A stretch of DNA of 64,000 nt from Catenuloplanes atrovinosus (GTDB lineage: Bacteria > Actinomycetota > Actinomycetes > Mycobacteriales > Micromonosporaceae): assembly GCF_031458235.1 (NCBI RefSeq), contig NZ_JAVDYB010000001.1, forward strand, positions 4,760,001 to 4,824,000. The letters are read 5' to 3'. Below the pieces are notes generated by a model, which was not told the origin of the DNA, did no database searches, and saw only the letters and a program-made list of their open reading frames with translations. The first letter of the stretch is position 1, and each line of letters opens with the position of its first letter. Shown here piece after piece: positions 8,630 to 15,949 of the stretch. A program made the position numbers and the translations under genes.

Positions 8630-9364
8630 TCAGATCGTTTCGAGCAGTCGCTGGTGGAGGCGGCGCAGCACCGGGCCGGGCTCGATCGCGAGGTCGGTGA
8701 CCAGGCGGTCGCGCGTGCGGCGGTAGAGGTCGAGCGCCTCCGGCAGCCGGCCGGACGCGTCCAGCGCCTGCATGAGCTGGCCGACGAACCGCTCCCGCAG
8801 CGGGTGCCGGGCGACCAGGCGGACCAACTCCGGCACCAGCCGCACGCCCTCGCCCACGCGCAGCAGCGCGTCCAGCCGGTCACCGGTCGCGGCCAGCCGC
8901 ATCTCCTCCAGGCGCGGCGCCTCGACGTGGTGGATCGGCAGCGTCCCCAGGTCGGCCAGCGCGGGGCCGCGCCACAGCGCGAGCGCCCGGTCCAGCAGCG
9001 GTACGGCCGCGGCCGGCGCGGCCGTGCGCGCGCTCGCGGTGAGGCGCTCGAACCGGTCCAGGTCGAGCGCGCCGGGCGGCAGGTCCAGCCGGTAGCCACC
9101 GGACACCGTGGACACCTGCGGAACCGCCTTGCGCAGCCGGGACACGTAGTTGCGCGCGGTGACGGTCGCGGTGGGCGGCGGCCGGTCGCCCCAGAGCAGA
9201 TCGGTGAGCGTGTCGACCGCGACGACGCGGCCGGCCCGCAGCAGCAGCGCGGCCAGGATCGCGCGTTGCCGCGCGGCCGGCACCGGCACGGCGTCGTCGC
9301 CGTGCCGGACCTCGACCGGCCCGAGCAGGTGGAACCGCGTCTCCGGAAGGGCGTCGGAGTTCAT
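8630..9364 (-). CDS. SARP-type (AfsR/RedD) transcriptional regulator with BTAD domain
   Basis: 244 residues, ATG at 9364. The N-terminal winged helix (residues about 10-90: FHLLGPVEVRHGDDAVPVPA, QRAILAALLLRAGRVV, VDTLTDLLWGDRPP) and the bacterial transcriptional activation domain (DRFERLTASAR through LRRLHQRLLETI) are both complete. No NTPase follows, so this is the small stand-alone SARP form. SARPs recruit RNA polymerase at direct heptameric repeats, often for secondary metabolite genes. Here no biosynthetic cluster is adjacent. The gene is divergent from the membrane-tethered HTH gene, with 133 bp between starts, and may regulate it or the haloperoxidase behind it. The target is inferred. 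Confidence 0.92.
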   Translation of the reverse strand: MNSDALPETRFHLLGPVEVRHGDDAVPVPAARQRAILAALLLRAGRVVAVDTLTDLLWGDRPPPTATVTARNYVSRLRKAVPQVSTVSGGYRLDLPPGALDLDRFERLTASARTAAPAAAVPLLDRALALWRGPALADLGTLPIHHVEAPRLEEMRLAATGDRLDALLRVGEGVRLVPELVRLVARHPLRERFVGQLMQALDASGRLPEALDLYRRTRDRLVTDLAIEPGPVLRRLHQRLLETI

Positions 9365-9497
9365 GGCGGATACCGAACCAGTGCGGACGATCATCCGGCA
9401 AGCACCCCGGACGGAACCGAACGCATCCGGACGGGCACCCACAGTTGCCGATCGACAAGTACTGTCTCACCTGCGGCACCACGGAACGGGGAGCACT

Positions 9498-10550
9498 GTG
9501 GATTCGTCAGGCGAGCGCGTGTCCGGTTGTCCGGACCCGTCCGGGGCGGACGGTCCCGCACAGTTCGTCGCCGCGCTGATCCAACTGCGGGCCTGGGCCG
9601 GGCAGCCGTCGCTGCGCACGTTGCGGGACCTGGCCCGGCCGGCCGGCGCGCTGCCCACCAGCACCGTGCACGAGATCCTGGCCGGGCAGCGGCTGCCGCG
9701 GCTCCAGTTCGTCGAGGCGTACGTGCGGGCCTGCCTGCGCGCGCACGGCGACGCCGGACCCGGCACGGAGGCGGTGCTCGACCAGTGGCGGGAGGCGTGG
9801 CGGCGGCTGGCGTCCGGCCGGTCGCCGTCGGCGCCGAGGGGGTCGGCCGCGCCGTCGCCGCTGCCGCCGGCCGAGATCGTGACGCCGGCGCTGCTGCCGG
9901 TGGCCGGCCCGCCGCCCAGGGAGATCATCGCGAGCACGATGCCGCCGCGGCGGTCCTCCTCGCCGGTGGCGGCCGTGGCCGGGTTCCTGGCCGGGCTGGT
10001 GCTGGGCGGGGCCGGTGTGTGGTTCCTGCCGGAGCCGGCGGCCGAGCGGGGCGCGCCGGCGTCCGTACCGTCGGAGGGGTTGTGCGCGTCCGCGCCGCCG
10101 GAGCGGCCGGGCGGCCCCGAGCTGATCGTCAACGGCGGGTTCGACCGGCCGCTCGGCCGTCCCTGGCGGACCAGCTCCGCGAAGGTGGAGCTGACCGCCG
10201 CGGACGACGCACTGGTGGCGCACGTGATGGGCGGGACCGGCAACCCGTGGGACGCGATGGTCGTCCACGATGGACTCGCGCTGCGCGCCGGCGCGTCGTA
10301 CACGCTGCTGTTCCGGATCTCGGCGAACGTGCCGGCCCGGGTGCGGGTCACGGTGCAGGACGGCGCGCCGCCGGACTCCCACGCGGCGCTGGTCCGGGAC
10401 GTCCCGGCCGGGCCGCGGCCGTGCCTGGTGGCGCTCACCTTCACCGCCGGCCGCGACACCGCGGCCGGTGAGCTGTCGTTCGGCGCCGGCGGGCTGCGGA
10501 CCGCCTACTCCCTGACGCTCGACGACGTGTCGCTGAGCGGCCCGGGCTGA
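9498..10550 (+). CDS. Membrane-tethered HTH protein with external carbohydrate-binding-like domain
   Basis: 350 residues, GTG at 9498 behind a GGGGA ribosome-binding site. Residues 20-105 form an XRE-like helix-turn-helix region of a type common in actinomycetes (SLRTLRDLARPAGALPTSTV, then EILAGQRLPRLQFVEAYV). A Pro-rich linker leads to a single transmembrane helix at about 157-177 (VAAVAGFLAGLVLGGAGVWF). Residues 205-345 form a CBM4/9-like beta-sandwich starting ELIVNGGFDRP and including GNPWDAMVVHDGLALRAGAS. The orientation predicts a cytoplasmic DNA-binding part and an extracellular ligand domain, that is, a one-component transmembrane regulator. The same beta-sandwich occurs twice in the next gene. 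The architecture is seen directly; the ligand and DNA target are unknown. Confidence 0.85.
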   Translation: MDSSGERVSGCPDPSGADGPAQFVAALIQLRAWAGQPSLRTLRDLARPAGALPTSTVHEILAGQRLPRLQFVEAYVRACLRAHGDAGPGTEAVLDQWREAWRRLASGRSPSAPRGSAAPSPLPPAEIVTPALLPVAGPPPREIIASTMPPRRSSSPVAAVAGFLAGLVLGGAGVWFLPEPAAERGAPASVPSEGLCASAPPERPGGPELIVNGGFDRPLGRPWRTSSAKVELTAADDALVAHVMGGTGNPWDAMVVHDGLALRAGASYTLLFRISANVPARVRVTVQDGAPPDSHAALVRDVPAGPRPCLVALTFTAGRDTAAGELSFGAGGLRTAYSLTLDDVSLSGPG

Positions 10551-10644
10551 CCCGGCGCTATCGCGGCGCTACCGGGACGATGACGGCGGCGGCCATTCTT
10601 CCGCTTGGGATCGGCGGGGGCCGGTCCGCATCGGAGGGAACCGC

Positions 10645-12849
10645 ATGAGATCCGTTCCGCGTCGCTTGGGCCTGACCCTCGTCCTCACCCTGATAGCCGG
10701 GCTGCTCACGGTCGTCACGACCGGCACCCCGGCGCTGGCCGGCCACTCCAACCAGATCCCGGACGGCACGTTCGGTGCCGGCACGGGCACGGGCGCGTGG
10801 TGGGCCACGTCCGGCGCCGCCATCCACACGGACAACGACGAGCTCTGCGCGGACGTCGCCGGCGGCACCGCGGTGGTCCACGACGTGATCGTCGGCCGGT
10901 CCGGCATGCAGCTGGCCGCCGGCCGGTCCTACGCGCTGACCTTCGACGCCAAGTCGACCGCGAGCGTGCAGCTGCGCACCCGGGTGCAGGACGGCGTCGC
11001 GCCCTACACCGGCGTGCTCGACCAGGGCTTCACCGTCTCCCCCGGGCTGCGCCGGTACGCGATGGCGTTCACCTCCGGCATCACCCGCACGGACGGGCAG
11101 GTCACGTTCCAGGTCGGCGGCGTCTCCTCCGCGATGACGGTCTGCTTCGACAACGTCGTGCTGATCGAGACGGACGAGGTCTCCAACGGCACCTTCGACG
11201 CCGGCATCGACCACTGGTGGAAGGGGCGCGCGCAGACCTCGATCGCGCACGAGTCCGGGCAGCTGCGCATCGACTCCCCCGGCGGCACCACGAACCCGTG
11301 GGACGACATCGTCGGCATCAGCGGGGTGTCGCTGCGCGCCGGTAAGCAGTACAGGCTGGCGTTCACCGGCTCGGCGAACACGGCGCGCACGATTCGGGCC
11401 GTGGTGCAGACCGAGGCGTCGCCGTGGACGTCGCCGCTGCTGCAGGACTTCGCCCTGAACACGAGCGCGCAGACCTACTCGTGGACGTTCACCTCACCGC
11501 TGACCGTCACCGCGGGGCAGCTGCTGTTCCAGATCGGCGGCGCGGCCGGGTTCACCGCCCGGTTCGACAACATCTCCGTGGTGGAGCAGCCGCGGCTCGC
11601 CAACGACCCGGTCATCTACTGGGACAACGTGCTCCAGCAGGCGATCCGGGAGTCGGTCGAGCCGCAGCGCAGCCCGACCAACCTGGCCCGCGCGGCCGCG
11701 ATCATGCACACCGCGATCTTCGACGCGGTCACCTCGGTGACCAACATCGGTACGCCGTACGTCGCCCGGGTCACGGTGCCGGTCGACACGCACGCCACGT
11801 CGCTGGAGTCGGCGGTCAACATGGCCGCGTTCGACACGCTGCGCGTGCTCTTCCCGAACCTGACGTTCACCGACGAGCTGACCGCCGCGCGCGGGCTGCT
11901 GCCGAACGGCACCATCGGCATCCAGCGGGACCGGGGTGAGGGCGTCGGCGCGGCCAGCGCGTCCGCGGTGCTGGCCAACCGGGCGAACGACGGCTCCACC
12001 TCCACCGGGACGTATACGCCGAGCACCACGCCGGGCGCGTGGCGGCCGACGGACTCGACACCCGCGGTCACGCCGTTCTGGGGTCAGGTGCGGCCGTTCA
12101 CCATGACCAGCGGCTCGCAGTTCCGGCCGCCGCTGCCGGGCGGGTACAGCAGCTACTCCACGCTGCTGGCCAGCCAGGCGTACGCGGACCAGCTCAACGA
12201 GGTGAAGAACCTGGGCCGCGCGACCGGCTCCACCCGCACCGCGGAGCAGACCGACATCGCGTTCTTCTGGGCGAACGACGTGCCCGGCACGTACAAGCCG
12301 CCGGGCCAGCTGCTGGAGCACACCGAGATCGTGGCGGCGCAGCGCGGGCTGGGTCTGCTGGAGCACGCGCGGCTGTTCGCGCTGGTGTCGCTGGCGATGG
12401 CGGACGCGGCGATCGCGGCCTGGGACGCGAAGTTCCTCACGCCGATCGACCTGTGGCGGCCGCAGTCGGCGGTGCAGAACGCGGACCAGGACGGCCGGGC
12501 CGACACGGTCAAGGACGCGGCCTGGCTGCCGCTGTCGATCAATCCGGCCGGTCAGCGGTTCTCGCCGGCGTTCCCGGCCTACGTGAGCGGGCACGCCACG
12601 TTCGGCGGCGCGTGGGCGGCCGTGATGCGCGGCTACTTCGGATTCGACCACCTGGAGATGCGGCTGACCACGGAGGACCCGAGCCGGCCCACCGTGGTCC
12701 GCACGCTGCCGAGCTTCACGGCCGCCGCCGCGGAGAACGGGCGGAGCCGGATCTACCTCGGCGTCCACTACCAGTGGGACGCGGACAACGGCGTCGCCAC
12801 CGGCACCCAGATCGGCAACCGGGTGATCGCCAACTTCCTGCGCCCCTGA
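10645..12849 (+). CDS. Secreted vanadium-dependent haloperoxidase-like enzyme with two carbohydrate-binding-like domains
   Basis: 734 residues, ATG at 10645 behind GGAGGG. A Sec signal peptide ends near residue 32 (ALA-GH). Two CBM4/9-like beta-sandwiches follow (about 35-180 and 180-320; the second contains TTNPWDDIVGISGVSLRAGK). Residues 325-734 form a vanadium-haloperoxidase/PAP2-type domain: AWDAKFLTPIDLWRPQ (phosphate/vanadate-binding Lys and Arg), YVSGHATFGGAW (catalytic His) and SRIYLGVHYQWDADNG (late Arg and metal-ligating His). Family members oxidise halides with peroxide or act as acid phosphatases. The spacing between the Lys and RP is longer than the classic motif, so halide activity is not assured. 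The terminator hairpin directly after the stop suggests a monocistronic or two-gene unit with the HTH gene. Confidence 0.87.
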   Translation: MRSVPRRLGLTLVLTLIAGLLTVVTTGTPALAGHSNQIPDGTFGAGTGTGAWWATSGAAIHTDNDELCADVAGGTAVVHDVIVGRSGMQLAAGRSYALTFDAKSTASVQLRTRVQDGVAPYTGVLDQGFTVSPGLRRYAMAFTSGITRTDGQVTFQVGGVSSAMTVCFDNVVLIETDEVSNGTFDAGIDHWWKGRAQTSIAHESGQLRIDSPGGTTNPWDDIVGISGVSLRAGKQYRLAFTGSANTARTIRAVVQTEASPWTSPLLQDFALNTSAQTYSWTFTSPLTVTAGQLLFQIGGAAGFTARFDNISVVEQPRLANDPVIYWDNVLQQAIRESVEPQRSPTNLARAAAIMHTAIFDAVTSVTNIGTPYVARVTVPVDTHATSLESAVNMAAFDTLRVLFPNLTFTDELTAARGLLPNGTIGIQRDRGEGVGAASASAVLANRANDGSTSTGTYTPSTTPGAWRPTDSTPAVTPFWGQVRPFTMTSGSQFRPPLPGGYSSYSTLLASQAYADQLNEVKNLGRATGSTRTAEQTDIAFFWANDVPGTYKPPGQLLEHTEIVAAQRGLGLLEHARLFALVSLAMADAAIAAWDAKFLTPIDLWRPQSAVQNADQDGRADTVKDAAWLPLSINPAGQRFSPAFPAYVSGHATFGGAWAAVMRGYFGFDHLEMRLTTEDPSRPTVVRTLPSFTAAAAENGRSRIYLGVHYQWDADNGVATGTQIGNRVIANFLRP

Positions 12850-12864
12850 CGCCACCACCGGCGG

Positions 12865-12891
12865 TGCGGGCGGCCGGACGGGCCGCCCGCA
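12865..12891 (+). terminator. GC-rich hairpin after the haloperoxidase gene
   Basis: A perfect 10-bp stem, TGCGGGCGGC and GCCGCCCGCA, with a 7-nt loop begins 15 bases after the stop at 12849. There is no U-run, so its efficiency is uncertain, but position and stem strength fit a transcription end. Confidence 0.55.
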
Positions 12892-12892
12892 T

Positions 12893-13180
12893 CTCCGTTC
12901 CGCTCGGCGGGCCGGCAGCCGGACCAGGTCGTCGACCAGGGTGGGCGGGTCCGCGCGGCCCTTGCCGTCCACCGCGAGATGGCCGGTGGCGGCCATCGCC
13001 ACCGCGCCGTGCGCCACCGCGCGCGGCATGGCCGCGCGCCGCTCCGGGTCGCCGGGCGGCCGGCAGCGAGCGGGATCTCCTCGACGCCGTCGTTTCCGCG
13101 AGCACCGACTCGACGGCGTCCACTGTGCCGTTCGGCAACCCGGCGGAGAACGTCTCGACCCGCTGACGCCTGACTGACCC
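12893..13180 (-). pseudogene. Probable remnant of a TetR-family regulator
   Basis: No intact gene fits this stretch. On the minus strand one frame reads PRAVAHGAVAMAATGHLAVD followed by LVDDLVRLPAR (around 13026-12905), which resembles the C-terminal helices of actinobacterial TetR regulators. A different frame just upstream reads GLPNGTVDAVESVLAET (around 13137-13085), so the two pieces are out of register. The HTH region is absent. A perfect palindrome of TetR-operator type lies directly at the expected 5' side (13188-13204). I read this as a decayed, 5'-truncated regulator; the family call is tentative. Confidence 0.35.
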
Positions 13181-13187
13181 CTTCCGT

Positions 13188-13204
13188 GGTTGACGTCGTC
13201 AACC
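13188..13204. promoter_or_regulatory. Perfect palindrome, operator-like
   Basis: GGTTGACG-T-CGTCAACC is an exact 8+1+8 inverted repeat. It lies between the decayed TetR-like remnant and the promoter of the CheB-like gene. The form is typical of TetR or GntR binding sites. It could be the orphaned operator of the remnant or a site for a regulator elsewhere. Confidence 0.6.
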
Positions 13205-13215
13205 TCAGGTGGTGG

Positions 13216-13240
13216 GTTTGCCGCGCCCCAGCACGGGCAC
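13216..13240 (+). promoter_or_regulatory. SigB/SigF-type promoter of the CheB-like/RsbW-like operon
   Basis: GTTT (13216-13219), a 15-bp spacer and GGGCAC (13235-13240) match the actinobacterial SigB/F consensus GTTT-N15/16-GGGTAT/C with one -10 change. The ATG at 13250 follows 9 bases later, so the mRNA would have almost no leader. The same spacing is seen before the sigma-STAS gene, the catalase and the gene at 32647. Confidence 0.55.
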
Positions 13241-13249
13241 CCCGGAGCG

Positions 13250-14230
13250 ATGGCACACAGGGACGTCGTCGCCGTCGGGGCATCCGCCGGAGGGGTGGAG
13301 GCACTGCGCGCCCTGGTCCAGGGGCTGCCCGCGGACTTCCCCGCGGCCGTGCTGGTGGTGCTGCACATCCCGCGCGACTCGCCGAGCGCGCTGCCCGCGA
13401 TCCTGAACCGGGCCGGCCGGCTGCACGCGGCGCCCGCGGCGGACGGCGAGCGGATCCGGCCCGGGCAGGTCTACGTCGCACCGTCCGATCACCACCTGCT
13501 GCTGCTCGGCGACCGGCTGCGCCTCAGCCACGGCCCGGCGGAGAGCCGGCACCGGCCCGCGGTCGACCCGCTGTTCCGCTCCGTGGCCCGGTCCGCCGGT
13601 CCGCGCGCGATCGGCGTGGTGCTCTCCGGGTCCCAGGCCGACGGCGCCTCCGGCGCGTACGACATCGCGCAGCGCGGTGGGCTGGTGGTCACGCAGGATC
13701 CGGCGGAGGCTCTCTACCCGTCGATGCCGGAGGCGGTCGCGGCCCGGCGCCCGCCCGACCACGTCGCCGCCGCGGCCGAGCTGGGCGACCTGCTTGCCGG
13801 GCTCACGGCGGTACCCCTGCCCGACTCCGTTGATCTTCCGGCTGACCCACGGATGGACGATGAGATCGCGATGAGCGACGCCGAGGCCCGCACCACCGAT
13901 CGGATGCCCGGCGCCGTCCCCGCCGGGTTCGGCTGCCCGGACTGCGGCGGCGGCCTGTTCGAGGTCACCGGCGAGCCGATACCGCGCTACCGGTGCCGGA
14001 TCGGGCACGCCTGGTCACCGGAGAGCCTCCTGGACGAGCAGACGGTCGCGACCGAGAGCGCGCTCTGGACCGCGCTGCGCGCGCTGGAGGAGAAGGCCGC
14101 GCTCAGCCGGCGGATGTCCGCGAAGGTGTACGGTGACCGCTACCACCGGTCCGTGGACGACGCGGACCACGCGATCCTGCTGATCCGGCGGCTGATCGAC
14201 CGGCTCGCCGGCCGCACCGAGCCCTCGTGA
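13250..14230 (+). CDS. CheB-type methylesterase domain protein with C-terminal zinc-ribbon-like region
   Basis: 326 residues, ATG at 13250. Residues 1-190 are a stand-alone CheB methylesterase domain without a receiver domain. The catalytic Ser lies in VVAVGASAGGVEAL, the His in VVLHIPRDSPSALP and the Asp in VVLSGSQADGASGAY, where TGMGDDG is usual but the Asp is kept. The C-terminal part has a metal-site-like GCPDCGGGLFEV with a second RYRCRIGHAWSPESL, then a helical tail. Such proteins are common in non-motile actinomycetes; they are not proven chemotaxis enzymes and may demodify a signalling partner. The stop overlaps the RsbW-like gene by 4 bases (GTGA). A SigB/F-type promoter precedes it, placing it in the stress locus. 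Confidence 0.88.
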   Translation: MAHRDVVAVGASAGGVEALRALVQGLPADFPAAVLVVLHIPRDSPSALPAILNRAGRLHAAPAADGERIRPGQVYVAPSDHHLLLLGDRLRLSHGPAESRHRPAVDPLFRSVARSAGPRAIGVVLSGSQADGASGAYDIAQRGGLVVTQDPAEALYPSMPEAVAARRPPDHVAAAAELGDLLAGLTAVPLPDSVDLPADPRMDDEIAMSDAEARTTDRMPGAVPAGFGCPDCGGGLFEVTGEPIPRYRCRIGHAWSPESLLDEQTVATESALWTALRALEEKAALSRRMSAKVYGDRYHRSVDDADHAILLIRRLIDRLAGRTEPS

Positions 14231-14604
14231 GGACCGCGCCCGTGACCCGGCCCAGAACGCTCCGCGCGAACCTGCTGCCGCTGCCCGGCGCGGCGCGGCA
14301 GGCCCGGGATCTGGCCACCGAGGCATGCCTGCTGTGGTCGCTGCCGCACCTGATCGTGCCGATCGCGCTGATCGCCTCCGAGCTGGCGGCCAACGCGGTC
14401 GAACACGCCGGCACGATGACCACACTCACCGTCACCCGGCACGTGGATCACCTGCGGGTCTCCGCCGTCGACGGCTCCCCCGTCCCGCCGACCGAGGCGC
14501 GCCCGGGCTCCGGCCTCGCGCTGCTGCAGGCGTGCGCCAGCCAGTGGGGCTGGCGCACGGTCACCGGCGGCAAGGAGGTCTGGGCGGTGCTGAGCACCGA
14601 CTAG
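14227..14604 (+). CDS. RsbW-like ATP-binding protein (HATPase_c_2)
   Basis: 125 residues, GTG at 14227, translationally coupled to the CheB-like gene. It has a small GHKL fold: IALIASELAANAVEHAG is the N-box helix with the Mg-binding Asn, and ARPGSGLALLQACASQWG is the G-box, with the final strand KEVWAVLSTD. This is the actinobacterial form related to RsbW/SpoIIAB anti-sigma kinases, which phosphorylate STAS anti-anti-sigma proteins or hold a sigma factor. It lies tail to tail with the sigma-STAS gene, 4 bases apart, which makes that fusion protein the obvious candidate partner. The switching role is inference; the fold call is firm. Confidence 0.88.
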   Translation: MRTAPVTRPRTLRANLLPLPGAARQARDLATEACLLWSLPHLIVPIALIASELAANAVEHAGTMTTLTVTRHVDHLRVSAVDGSPVPPTEARPGSGLALLQACASQWGWRTVTGGKEVWAVLSTD

Positions 14605-14608
14605 GGCC

Positions 14609-15715
14609 CTAGCCCAGCAGCGCGCCCAGGCCGGTCGCGCGGATCAGCCGGGTGAGGTGCGGCGAGACGCCGGTGAACCGCAGGGGGACGCCGCGCGCGG
14701 TCGCGGTCTCCCGCACCGCCATCAGCACCCGCAGGCCCGCGGCGTCCAGCAGCGGCACGCCGCCGAGGTCGACCTCCAGGCGGCTCGGCCGGCCGGCGCA
14801 CAGCGCGGACAGCAGCCGCGTGCGCAGCTCGCCCGCGTTGTCCCGGTCCACCTCGCCGTAGACGCGCGCGGTCCGGACCCGGCCCGGCGCGGCGGTGACC
14901 AGCACGCGCACGCCGGGGTCGTCGGCCTCGCCCGGCCACGGCGGCACGGTGTCGCTGAGCATCGCGGTGCGCAGCCAGGTCAGCGCGCGGCTGAGCAGCC
15001 GGGACACCTGCATCTGGGAGATGCCGAACTGCTCCGCGATCTCCGCCTGACTGAGGTTGCCCCAGAAGCGCAGCGCCAGCATGCGGCGGTCCCGGCGTGG
15101 CAGCCGCAGCAGCAGGTTCTCCAGCGTGGTCCGGTCCTCGACCGCGGCCATCTCCGGGTCGAGCGCGCCGAGCAGGTCGCCCACCTCGGTGTCGTCGGCG
15201 TCCGAGATCCGGCGGTTGAGCGACTCGGAGGAGTATCCGGCCATCGAAGTCCGGGCCGCCAGCACGTCGGCCTCGTCCACGTCCAGGTAGTCCGCGATCT
15301 CCGCCTGCGTCGGCGGGCGGGCGAAGCGCGTGGTCAGCGTGTCCGCGGCGCGCTTGACCTCCAGGCCGAGATCCTGCAGGCGGCGGGGCACGTGCACGCT
15401 CCAGGTGTGGTCGCGGAAGTGCCGGCGCAACTCGCCACGGATGGTCACCACGGCGAACGCGGTGAACGAGCCGCGGTCCGCGTCGTACCGGTCGACGGTC
15501 TTGACCAGCCCGATCCGCGCCACCTGCTCCAGGTCCTCGGCGGGTTCACCCCGGCCGCAGTACCGGCTGGCCAGGCGCCCGGCGAGGGGCATCGCGGCGC
15601 GCACGAAGTCCTCCCGCAGCCGCTCGACCTCGGACGGCCCGGCGGCCGCGCGGGCACGCATGTACTCCTCGGCGCACACGTCGAGATCGGGCTCGTCGCT
15701 CACGAAGGTCGACAT
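14609..15715 (-). CDS. SigB/SigF-family sigma factor fused to a STAS anti-anti-sigma domain
   Basis: 368 residues, ATG at 15715 behind AAGAGG. Residues about 25-255 are a group 3 sigma factor: region 2 (EDLEQVARIGLVKTVDRYDA, FTAFAVVTIRGELRRHFRD), region 3 (ARPPTQAEIADYLDVDEADV) and region 4 (LSQAEIAEQFGISQMQVSRL). Residues 265-368 are a STAS domain: ARVYGEVDRDNAGELRTRLL, LEVDLGGVPLLDAAGLRVL and TGLGALLG. In RsbV-type STAS proteins the phosphorylated Ser/Thr sits in the D-S/T-x-G loop; here the loop is LLDAAGL, so the acceptor position is Ala. Sigma and anti-anti-sigma in one chain is an unusual arrangement that could let the sigma factor titrate its own anti-sigma factor. A SigB/F-type promoter precedes it, suggesting autoregulation. 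Confidence 0.93.
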   Translation of the reverse strand: MSTFVSDEPDLDVCAEEYMRARAAAGPSEVERLREDFVRAAMPLAGRLASRYCGRGEPAEDLEQVARIGLVKTVDRYDADRGSFTAFAVVTIRGELRRHFRDHTWSVHVPRRLQDLGLEVKRAADTLTTRFARPPTQAEIADYLDVDEADVLAARTSMAGYSSESLNRRISDADDTEVGDLLGALDPEMAAVEDRTTLENLLLRLPRRDRRMLALRFWGNLSQAEIAEQFGISQMQVSRLLSRALTWLRTAMLSDTVPPWPGEADDPGVRVLVTAAPGRVRTARVYGEVDRDNAGELRTRLLSALCAGRPSRLEVDLGGVPLLDAAGLRVLMAVRETATARGVPLRFTGVSPHLTRLIRATGLGALLG

Positions 15716-15759
15716 GCGCGCACCTCTTCCGGTCTGGTTTGCCCTTACGCTCCCGGTTC

Positions 15760-15784
15760 CTTCCCTGGGCCGCGTGCCTGAAAC
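15760..15784 (-). promoter_or_regulatory. SigB/SigF-type promoter of the sigma-STAS gene
   Basis: Read on the minus strand, GTTT (15784-15781), 15 bp and GGGAAG (15765-15760) resemble the SigB/F consensus with a weaker -10. It lies 45 bp before the ATG at 15715. It would make the sigma factor autoregulated. Confidence 0.45.
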
Positions 15785-15888
15785 CAGAACCGGGTTATTG
15801 ATCGCTCACCTGATCCGACGAATACGCGATACATACCCGGCAGAACCGCGAGTATTCGCGCAATTACTAAGAGTTCTTGAACTCGTCC

Positions 15889-15913
15889 GTTTGGCAGGTC
15901 ATTGCCCGGGTAC
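15889..15913 (+). promoter_or_regulatory. SigB/SigF-type promoter of the catalase gene
   Basis: GTTT (15889-15892), a 15-bp spacer and GGGTAC (15908-15913) match the SigB/F consensus exactly. Transcription would begin near 15920. This rules out the upstream ATG at 15902 as a start and supports ATG 15950 behind GGGAGGA. Confidence 0.7.
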
Positions 15914-15949
15914 GAGGCCAGCGTCACCGACCCGGGAGGATTCACACGC

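Noticed and set aside
13250-14230. Chemotaxis operon
   Set aside because: The CheB domain has no receiver domain and no cheR, cheA or MCP gene is near; context is the stress sigma locus.
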